From positions 64,001 to 91,846 of the forward strand of contig JAUCBJ010008048.1 in NCBI GenBank assembly GCA_032718475.1: 27,846 nucleotides of DNA, read 5' to 3'. Origin of the DNA: Nemertoderma westbladi. Taxonomy: Eukaryota > Xenacoelomorpha > Nemertodermatida > Nemertodermatidae. Below the pieces are notes generated by a model. That model was not told the origin of the DNA, did no database searches, and saw only the letters and a program-made list of their open reading frames with translations. This document shows, piece after piece, positions 19,219 through 27,846 of this stretch (its first letter is position 1; the number at the start of each line of letters is the position of its first letter). A program made the translations under genes and the position numbers.

Positions 19219-22200
19219 TGATATTGAAGATGATGAGGCATGTTTCACACTCTGCATTGAAACAACTGAAGACGATTTTAGTGAAGATTTTTCATTGTTA
19301 GAAGAGGGACTGGAGAGGTCATTGAACAACATAGAGAACTTTCAAGTACACAGAATCACCCATTGCGAAACAAGTAAGGTGTTTGGCTGTCCACAAATAT
19401 TCTCTGATAGAGCCATTACATTTTTAATTAGCCTCAAATGTTATGGAACAAGAGAAAGCCCATCTTCTTTATATTTTACATTATGTAGGCTTTGGGATTT
19501 TAACATAAAAGATGTTAACTTGACTCGCTACACAGTATATTGTATGTGGAATGACTGTAAGTCCACAAATCGCCTAATATCTGTTAAGCATCAGGCGTGT
19601 GAATTACTAAGTGTTGGAACTGGGTCTTTTACTGATGCTGATATTATTAATGTTACCAATTCATCAGTTATTAGACATGAAGATGCAAATCTGTCAGTCA
19701 CCCCTAATTGTGGCAAAGGTATACGTATAGATATAACTCCAAGGAATAAACCAACATATTTAATGGAAATTGATAGTGTTTCAACTCTAGGGTTTGGTTT
19801 TTCTGTTATAGTGGGTCAAGTTATATATGTGATTATTCCATTAATTAGTTCACCAATATTCTGGGAAGTAGTTCCAGGCGTGGTGAAGAATGTGGATGAA
19901 TATTGGCGAATTATTACATGTTACCAATACCCTCACTTGGATAAACTTATAAAATCCTTGCAATACAACAGAACACTAATTCTTGGTTTTAAATCTAGTC
20001 AACAACTATTTGTAAGGATTCGATCCTTGCTATTCAAACCGAAGTCACTTGCAATTATTCCAATTGATTCTAAAATACGGATTTGTTTTTCTTCTGTAAA
20101 AAAAATAGATTCACCCTTAAATTGGGCAAGTGCTGGAAATGACACAAACTTTGACTTTTTGTGGCAAATAGGAGTCTTACACAACAAGTGCCATTTAATT
20201 GCGCACAACTTCCTTGAAGAACTAATTAATATTTTGAATTCTGATGATGCTGTCACAATGAAGCAAAGCTTAAAGGCACTGCAGCAGCTCCTTGAATTTC
20301 ATTATGTATTTTATGTTGATCTGTTGAAGGAATATATAAAACAATTAAAAATGTCTACTTATAATTCCAGGACATTTCACAATGTTGCAACACACTTTGT
20401 GATGTTGAAAATGCTTGTTATCACTCCTTCACGTCACATATGTTTTCCAGAAGTCCCAGTATCTTCTAGCCGCCTATTTCGGAGTTATCCTGAAGAAAAG
20501 TTCCTTCTTGTTCATTTTCGTGATGAGAATTTGGGAAAAGTTACTGATCCTCCGTCTGTCGAAAATATTGTTAATATTTTGACTAATGGCATTTTCCTAT
20601 TTGGTGAGAAGTTTAGATTCCTAAGTGCTAGTGGGAGTCAACTGCGGGAGCATAATGCTATATTTATAAAAGCGGAATCAGATGAAATTGTATATGATAT
20701 CCGCAATAATATTTTTCAGAATGGAAACGGAGTTATTTCTATATCGAAGTATCTTACTAGTATAGGTTTGTTTTCGACTTCAGATATGTTTATGGGGTCT
20801 GTCAAACAGGCCATTGTGGGTGAAATTGGAGATGTAACAGCTGTGAATGGTGTGAAAGTTACTGATGGAGCAGGAAAAATAAAGGATTCATTTGCTGTTG
20901 AGGTGCTGAAATTAGATCCAATGTATTCAGTTATACAATTTCGATATCGAGGTGCTAAAGGAATTTTAATTCGAGTTCCTGATGATGATCAAGAATTTTA
21001 TTTACAAGAATACAATAACTATAAAATTTTAATGCGTCCATCAATGCTTAAATTTACTTGCAATAATCTTCAGTTTGGAAGAGTAAATGAGAATTACCAC
21101 ATTCCACTTAACTTAAATAGAGAAGTGATAAATATATTAAGCTCAATTGCAAAAAATCATGGGGAATGGGATGTTGACAGTTATTTATGGGAGATGCAGG
21201 AAGAAGCTCTACAAAAGTTTGCATTACAAATGTACAGTCCAAATGAAGCCATGGATTCATTAGATAAATTAGTAACATTCTTTGATACAAATGATATCCG
21301 ATTATCATTTGACCTAATTTCAGAGCCATTTTGGATTAAGGTCCTTCATTTGTCATACCTTTTGAATATTAGTCTTCTTCGTGAAAAAGCCAATATTCCT
21401 GTAGATCAAGGTTGCAGATTGATTGGAGCTCCTGATCCCCTGGGTATTCTTAAAGATAATGAGGTGTTTTGCGCCATTCAGGGGCATCATGGTCCAAAAC
21501 AAGTTATTTCGGGTGATGTATTGATCTTCAGGAATCCTTGCTTACACCCTGGGGATCTTCGTGTAGTACATGCTGTTCATCATCCTTCATATACTGATAG
21601 CAAATGGACCAATGTACTACTGCTTCCAGCATCCCGTTTATGTCAGTCATCTCTAGCTGATGAATGCTCTGGTGGGGATTTGGATGGTGATGTTTTTGGA
21701 ATAATTTGGGACACTAGACTTATTCCCCCAGTAAATGCTTTACACAGACCTATGAATTATATGCAGCTGGCGAAACAGAAGTCCAGTGCTTATCATGCCA
21801 CTTGTGAGTCTCTAAATAATCAAAAAGTGGTAGCAGACTATTATGGGCGAAATATGATGAATGATGCTCTTGGACGAGTATCACATATGCACTTAGCTTT
21901 ATGTGATATACTAAACGATGGTGCGTGTGATCCACTTGCTATCAAAATGGCTGAATCGCAAAGTGTTGCTGTAGATTTTCCAAAGACAGGAATTATTCCT
22001 ACGGTTCCAGAAAAAGCAATTAAATGCATTCAAGATAGTGGATATCCAGATTTTATGGAAAAATCTTTTCACAATTCATATATTTCAACAAAAATTTTAG
22101 GAAGACTTTACAGAAAGGCTTGTAGCTTTTCATTTGAAAAAGAACCTTTAACTAATAAGAATGTTAAGTCGTCTTGCAAGAAGGATAACACACTAGTCAT

Positions 22201-25123
22201 TCACGGAAATGAAATGTATAAAGTTGATGCATGGCTAGTATACCAACAGTATTGTTATGATCTAACATTAATGATGAATGGGTTTGGCTTGTGTCGAGAG
22301 GAAGAATCATTTATAGGACAACCTCTACATTGGCACCCACTCCTCAAGTCAAACAAAGTAAAAGTTTCGCAAACAATATTGTCGTATATGTCTGGTTTAC
22401 TTAAAAAATACCGTGAAATCTTCAATTCAAATTTAATTGAAAACACTGAAGATCAAAAACGTTGTAAAGCTTCAGCTTGGTATTCTGTTGCCTACGATAG
22501 AGATAACAAAGGTAGGGGGCAGTTCCTCAGTTTCGCATGGGTTGTCAGTGATATACTATGTGACATTAAAACAAAAAAAGGTTACACGAGGACTGCGAGA
22601 GGTTCATATGCTGTAGATATACAAGTTGGTGATTCAGCTTTAATGTACATTACACATGATGTGCAGAAACTTCAACAACAAGTAGAAAATATATGTAGAA
22701 GTGTTTATAAATTAGAAAAAGCCATATGTAAATATGTTGGACAACAAGTATCAGTACATATTTATGGATCAGTATCAATGTACTTATGTAGTGATGATTC
22801 GGATGTTGATTTGGTTGTTGTATCTAAAGATGCCATAACTGATAAAGGATATTTCCTTGAGAGTTCCATTTTGCCTGCTATAGATCACCTTGTTTCTGAA
22901 AAGGCTGTTGTAACAAAGAGCAGTTTGCACCCTATCATTCGATGTACAATTCTATCTGATACAAGTGGAGATGATCATGAAATCCTCTGCGACATTTCTT
23001 TGAATAGAGAAGGTTTGAGAAAGACAGGTTATATATGCGCAATTTTTAAAAGTAATTGTGTATTCTATCCTATATTTAGGATTCTGGTTACTTGGGCCAG
23101 AATTAATAAACTTGTTAGAACCCCAGATAATGAAGCTAAAGCAATACCTAGTGCAGAGTTTTATGCTTTTGTTCTTAAAATATTGGAGCCTTACCTGCCA
23201 GATGTTTGTGATATAGGTTCAGTAAATATAGCAGAAGTCCCACAATTGTTAGAATCCATTACTCATAGTTTTTGCCATAATACCAATGACATGTCAGCAG
23301 AACTTGGTTTTTTGCTCTTAAAATTCTTTGAAAAAGGATCAAAATTGAAGGGGGATTTATTATACTCTTGGCCAGATTATGTTGTCAAACCACATTGTCC
23401 ATCAATTCGTATACCAAGAGATATTATTGATATTATCTCATTATGCTGTGCTCAAGCAAATCATAATTTGATTGTTTCTTATGATGTTAATAAACTTCTG
23501 CATTATTGTTTACAACAGGAAAATAGCAGTAGAAAGTATTCAAAATTGTTGTCGAATTCATTGAGCTGCAACATGGAATCAGCACTTGGATTCCATGCAC
23601 ATCGTCTAAAAACATTATCAGGTGTAACAAGCGTAGTCATCCAGCATGTTCAAGGCAGTCCAAACCTTGAGCTTGTAACCGAAGGAACTTATAAAAGCAT
23701 TGCATGTCTTAAACTTATTCTTCAAGATCTGTCTTCTAATGCATGGGGTGCCAACTGTGGACTGCCACGTGGTCGTGCTCATAGATACTTTATGCAGGGG
23801 TCGTCTTTCCTCTCATTTTCAACTGGTACATTTAATTCAATGGTTGAGTTTCAGGACTACCATGGTCTTTATCACCCCTGGCATAAATTTTCTACAAAAA
23901 CTTATATTTGTATAAACGATCAATATCAACAAGAAATAACATCTATAGAAGACTCCATGGAACAAAATATAAATAAATTCGGAGATTATCTTCGACGACA
24001 AATGCAAAGATTTCCACCATCCAATGTTAGACTTAAACATCTTCTTGAGATCAGCACAAGATTTGGCCAATTTTATGTTCTAAATGCTATAGAATCACTA
24101 CCACCAACACGCAGGACTGTGGAAATCAAACTTGTGGAAGCTGCGCTTTTAAAGGGAAGAAAAACTCGTTCTGGATATGATAGAAGTGATTTTAAATTGA
24201 CTCATATGCCGAATGAGAAGCCACAAGAAAGCTACTATACAGTTTGTGAATTACCTAAAAGTAAGAAAAGAATTCTCGGAAAGGGTGATGGTCAATTGAG
24301 AATTAGATCAACAAAAATGAGCATTTCATCAGGATTTATGTCAAATCTTTTGCCGAATGTTTTCTCTGCTTCTTCGGGCACTAATAGCCATTATTCCTGG
24401 AGTGAATCTCAAGATCGCGTAATGGCACTATATTCACCATTGGAAAAAGCTCTGATTTGCTCTGATTTCCATCCTGTGGAAGGTGACAACCTGATAACTA
24501 ATATGCCAAATACGTGGAAAATCAACATAAAGCCTTCAGCATCTTACGAAATTAGTGTAATCTTGAATTCAAGTCAAAAGGTACTTTATATGTTTGAACG
24601 TCCATTGAAATGGCTTCATGCAACTATTTTAAATTTCGGTAACAATAAAGTCAACCCAGAAAGACCTTTCTCGCATGATGTTAGAATAACCGTCGACACT
24701 GCTGATGATGTGAAAGTATATCAAGACTTATACAAATACGTTTTTCCAGTGAAGCCAGATGGCCACATTTTCGATGTCAGCCCTGAAGGTCAGCTTAAGT
24801 ATACCTCAGTACTACCTGAATATATTCAGAAAAAGGTAATATCTGTACGAAAGATTGATACTGTAAATGCATTTATACATAAAGATGGGTTTGTCAGTGC
24901 GTCTATCACTACCGGAATTATGTATGAAGGTGGTGTTTCATTAAATATACACCGATCATTCTGTGAGTTGTCGCTGAAATGGGATACGAGTCTCTTACAT
25001 AGCGCCATTGAGAATCAGAGCACGTTCGAAGAATGTCGAGTGCTCGCTACACGAATGATCCCATTCATTTACCGCCTATCTGCTTTTATTAATCGCGAAC
25101 TAAACACTGCGGGATTAGTTTAA
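19219..25123 (+). CDS. Exon 2 of helicase-RdRP-nucleotidyltransferase gene: cellular RdRP plus Cid1-type nucleotidyltransferase
   Basis: One uninterrupted exon codes residues 665-2632 (stop TAA 25121-25123). The RdRP (about 1065-1620) has SSSRLFRSYPEEKFLLVHFRDE, a family-typical GIFLFG...SASGSQLREH block, RPSMLKF (from 1271), LREKANIPV...LIGAPDPLGIL, RNPCLHPGD and the catalytic DLDGD (Asp 1485, 1487, 1489; 21677-21691). This is the cellular RdRP signature (QDE-1, Rdp1, EGO-1), which copies RNA into dsRNA for silencing. The nucleotidyltransferase (about 1800-2090) has GSVSMYLCSDDSDVDL (Asp 1860, 1862) and CDISLN (Asp 1923; 22991-22993), then a PAP-associated-like segment about 2019-2055. This matches Cid1/Cid12/GLD-2 enzymes, which add U or A to RNA 3' ends. 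Residues 2119-2173 may be KH-like; 2174-2632 are unassigned. All catalytic residues I can check are present. An ATG at 19169 would start translation in intron sequence and is unlikely. Confidence 0.88.
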
Positions 25124-25467
25124 AGTTTCAGTTTATGTATAAATATTTGGTAAAAACTTTATTTTACTTTATTTTGCGTTAAAACAATGTTCTTTTTATA
25201 AATTTATCAAATTTAATACAGTATGTATATTATTGTGCGATTTGCATGTCGGAAAACTAAGTGTGCTGTTTTTATATGCTTCATGGGGCTTCACACCAGG
25301 GGGGGGGGGGGTATAAAATGGTGACCTTAGTACGAGAAAATGTAGTTTTAAAAAAATAATATATATGCGACTTTTCTGAGACACTTATCTAATTTTTGCA
25401 CAAAGGTGTCTGTAAAGATACAAGACGGTGCATATAAATTCAAATTCTAAACCTGCACCTGCATACT
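25124..25467. other. 3' flank of the RdRP gene, no gene
   Basis: This is AT-rich DNA. I see no canonical AATAAA within 300 bases of the stop; TATAAA variants occur near 25137 and 25196. A 12-base G run (about 25297-25309) is followed by TATAAAATGG. No coding sequence is visible. Confidence 0.5.
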
Positions 25468-26053
25468 GTAGGGTGAGTGAGGGAGACTTGAACCCTAAAA
25501 ATAATAATCGTTCTAAAGAGCAGATAAATTATTTTTCCAATGCCGTTTTAACTTTATCACATTACATTTATGTTGCTATTATCATGTGAAAGTTTGGGAA
25601 ATTCAACACTTAAACTTTTTTTAATTAAATCCAATCATTCATATTTTCGAAACTCAATGGGGGGAGACTTGACACCTAGGGTGGGAGACTTGAACCCCAC
25701 CTCGCATTCTTGGAAATTCGTTCAAAAATGCATAAGAAGTGCAATAATTACATGTTCAACATGTCTATTTTATAGTAGAGCAGCAAAACTGCAAAAAATA
25801 CGATTATTAAAAATTTTGTACAAATTTAGGTGGTCATTCTAGAGGTTCTCCTAACAAGAACGAAATAAGTAATAGTTCATAAAAACCGCAATAAAATTTA
25901 ACGCGGAAAGGCATTTTTTAATAATAAATATCTTGTATAATTTTCAATCCAGGAGCATTTTAATTGTTTTCCTATATTTCTATTGATGTGTGCCGTTTTC
26001 TGACGTAGCGGTATCTTGTTTAAGTTGTCAATCACCAAGTTGGCGGGCTACCA

Positions 26054-26244
26054 CGGGTGTAAACGCTACGCCGACAACCACTGCCGACAACAGCAAAAAT
26101 GTATCTCACTCTCGTTTATTGTTTTGGTTAGAATAACCTTCCACTGTAACCTGTTCCTTTCCCTCAATTGACAATTAACATTAATTAGCTTTAATAATGG
26201 TTGTCGGCGTTGGTTGTCGGTTGTCGGCGTAGCGTTTACACCCG
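26054..26244. mobile_element. Nested 191-bp MITE
   Basis: Bases 26054-26079 (CGGGTGTAAACGCTACGCCG followed by ACAACC) are perfectly inverted at 26219-26244. Each arm has an additional TTGTCGG or CCGACAA copy just inside it. There is no coding capacity. It lies entirely within the 25468-26835 element, so it inserted later or is part of that element's structure. A target-site duplication is not evident. Confidence 0.8.
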
Positions 26245-26388
26245 GCATCCACATTGCAAAGAGGGAAGGTGGAGTTGTTAGTTGGCTTGGCTGGGTTTGG
26301 TTTAGTCTAGAGAGGGGCTACTCCTACTTCATGACGCATAGCCATCCATTGATAGTTGCGTCGGTGTAAGTGCCTATCAACTAGTTGG

Positions 26389-26475
26389 AGTGGCCTGGTG
26401 TAGTGGATCTCTATGTGGGTGTATCTCTAGGTAGACTAAGCATTGGCGGGTTCAAGTCTCCCTCACACTCTGACG
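26389..26475 (+). other. tRNA-like SINE head or degenerate tRNA
   Basis: A-box-like TGGTGTAGTGG (26396-26406) and B-box-like GGTTCAAGTCT (26449-26459) are spaced as in a tRNA gene and fit the Pol III internal promoter. The predicted acceptor stem pairs only about four of seven bases and the T stem is imperfect, so I do not call a functional tRNA. It is more likely a tRNA-derived SINE head. Confidence 0.45.
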
Positions 26476-26835
26476 TCATGTCTCCCCACATGGGCTTTTT
26501 TATATTAATCTGAACCAAAACTGGAAAACAATATGGCAGGATAGTGCAATAATTAGTCAAAACATGTGGGTAATTACAATAAACATGCATTATAATAAGG
26601 TTGCAAATTCTCATTCGTTGTAAAGTATAAAAATTTACTTTTGAATCCAGAAAACGTATATTTGCAATAAAACAAAAAATAACCAAAAGGTAATAAAACA
26701 TTGTTGAAGGTGTGTAGTCTACATGTATTTTACACATTATTGTGTGGTATTGTCAAATAAATTACAATAGTTTTTGAGTTATTCAAAAAAATCAAGTCTC
26801 CCCTATAATAGTCAAGTCTCCCTCACTCACCCTAC

Positions 26836-27252
26836 TTGCTTCAAAGTATTTAACAGAGTTCTGATCCTCTTAGCATTCAGTTACTACAGTGCGTTTGTTC
26901 ATGTAACAAACTACTCGGATCACACAGTAAAGTGCTACTTTACTCATAAGTTTGTTTACAAATAGTTATAATTTGCCATCAAAAATCTAATTTTGTTATC
27001 AAATTATCTACATTTTTTGAAGAAAAATGAGGATCCATCACCAAAAATACAAATCAAAAATAAAAAATATTTGGTATCTGGTGAAAGCTCTTTCAGTTCT
27101 ATCTCTATCGACATAAGTTGGTGGCAATGGCACCATCAAATGCCCTTTTGCATTTAGTAAATTTCATTTCAGTAAATTTCCTTAACATAATTTACACAAA
27201 TACCCTTTTACACACGAAAAATAGCCGTAAAAACGCTACATTTTTGCACAAA
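26836..27252. other. AT-rich stretch, no gene seen
   Basis: No coding frame with protein character, no RNA gene and no clear repeat beyond simple A/T runs. Confidence 0.5.
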
Positions 27253-27443
27253 GGCCCGGTTTCTCAAACTAAAGTTCCCACTTATCCTAAAATGGCCACT
27301 TAATAATTTTAAATGGCCACTTAGTTTAAGTTAAAGTGTTGTTTCTCATAAAAAGATAACGAGCACTTAACTAAGTGGCCACTTTAATAATTTAAGGTAA
27401 AATTTATCCTAAACTGAAAGTTTAGTTCAGTAGTTACCGGACC
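27253..27443. mobile_element. Candidate 191-bp MITE with imperfect TIRs
   Basis: The left end GGCCCGGTTTCTCAAACTAA is similar to the reverse complement of the right end, GGTCCGGTAACTACTGAACT. Inside, the words ATGGCCACTTA (27292, 27313, approximate starts) and the 12-base palindrome AAGTGGCCACTT (27373-27384) recur. No coding capacity. The boundaries are approximate. Confidence 0.45.
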
Positions 27444-27846
27444 GATTTCAATCAGTATAATATGTTCATATGTGAATGGAATTTAATTTATTTTTATTAC
27501 GTCTGAGCAAAGGGTGAGAACAAAACAAAGACCCGAGACTTTAAATAATAATAAATAATAATTAAATAATTTTAGCTAGCTAGACCACGAATAATAGCTA
27601 CCATCAAAAATCTATATATTTTTGCCACGGGATGTTCTAGAACATAATTATGTCAAAATCTGCATAAAAATAGCTAGTAAAAAAATTTAAAATTAATACG
27701 GATCTCGGCTATCTTCCCAATACAATATTACAATATTTTACAGACGATATAAAATGCCCTGTGGTGACTCAGTAGAACTCAATAAAATTCAGTATCGTTA
27801 TACTCGCATGTACCGGATAGGAGTCAATGGCGCAAAGTGACCGCAA
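27444..27846. other. AT-rich end of window, nothing identified
   Basis: Low-GC sequence with many A/T runs and a TAATAATAAATAATAATTAAATAAT-like simple stretch near 27546-27570. I see no gene or structured repeat. Confidence 0.5.

Larger units (their letters stand above)
25468..26835. mobile_element. Non-autonomous DNA element, 24-bp TIRs repeated inside
   Basis: The ends are identical inverted repeats of 24 bases (25468-25491 and 26812-26835), starting GTAGGGTGAGTGAGGGAGAC. They could be read as GGG...CCC flanked by TA on both sides, which would fit a TA target duplication. The sub-motif GGGAGACTTGA occurs three times on the left (25481, 25663, 25682) and three times inverted on the right (26453, 26793, 26814, approximate starts). 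The inside is non-coding and holds a second, smaller element (26054-26244) and a tRNA-like promoter pair (26396-26459). Confidence 0.7.

Noticed and set aside
19219-25123. Integrated viral RNA polymerase
   Set aside because: The catalytic motif is DLDGD in the two-barrel cellular RdRP context, not a GDD-type viral palm motif, and it is fused to RNAi-type helicase and nucleotidyltransferase domains.
26389-26475. Functional tRNA gene
   Set aside because: A and B boxes are recognisable, but the acceptor and T stems do not pair properly and the region lies within a mobile element.

Overview
The window looks like nuclear DNA of an AT-rich metazoan, most likely a marine invertebrate. The reasons are long non-coding stretches, a spliceosomal intron with a branch-point/polypyrimidine/CAG acceptor, a LINE, a MULE-type transposase relic, MITE-like elements with terminal inverted repeats, poly-G tracts, a long coding minisatellite, and a cellular (not viral) RNA-dependent RNA polymerase. 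Eight copies of the palindrome TAGGCCTA suggest, weakly, an ambulacrarian-like or similar genome; I cannot fix the taxon.

Layout. 1-1.1 kb: 3' part of a BEN-domain-like gene with a 45-bp coding tandem repeat and a probable frame break. 1.1-2.8 kb: AT-rich DNA with two degenerate short-period repeat zones. 2.8-13.8 kb: one composite mobile locus. A decayed MULE-like transposase gene with a C-terminal SWIM-type zinc finger (3430-13002, plus strand) lies between two 79-bp perfectly identical inverted repeats (2806-2884 and 13684-13762). The transposase was split by an antisense, 5'-truncated LINE (about 4237-6680). Its C-terminal acidic linker has expanded to exactly 254 in-frame copies of a 21-bp unit (7408-12750, DDNEPSL repeats). 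13.97-14.82 kb: a non-autonomous DNA element with 38-bp terminal inverted repeats and four long poly-G tracts.

15.17-25.12 kb: the key gene. Two very large exons (15169-17162 and 19219-25123) join in phase 2 and keep one frame, predicting a protein of 2,632 residues. Domains in order: an N-terminal CxxC...CxxC zinc domain; a Dicer/RIG-I-family superfamily-2 helicase; a complete cellular RdRP with the DLDGD catalytic motif; a Cid1/GLD-2-type nucleotidyltransferase (GS...SDVDL...CDISLN) with a PAP-associated region; then about 500 residues I cannot assign. This places on one polypeptide the three activities that fission yeast assembles as the RDRC complex from Hrr1, Rdp1 and Cid12, and that nematodes bring together as DRH-3, EGO-1/RRF-1 and CDE-1. 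The expected role is amplification of small RNAs: unwinding a template RNA, copying it into dsRNA, and tailing RNA 3' ends.

25.1-27.85 kb: non-coding, with a 1.37-kb element whose terminal repeats contain the same sequence as a tRNA B-box, a nested 191-bp MITE, a tRNA-like A/B-box pair, and another MITE candidate near 27.25-27.44 kb. The rest is AT-rich DNA in which I see no genes.
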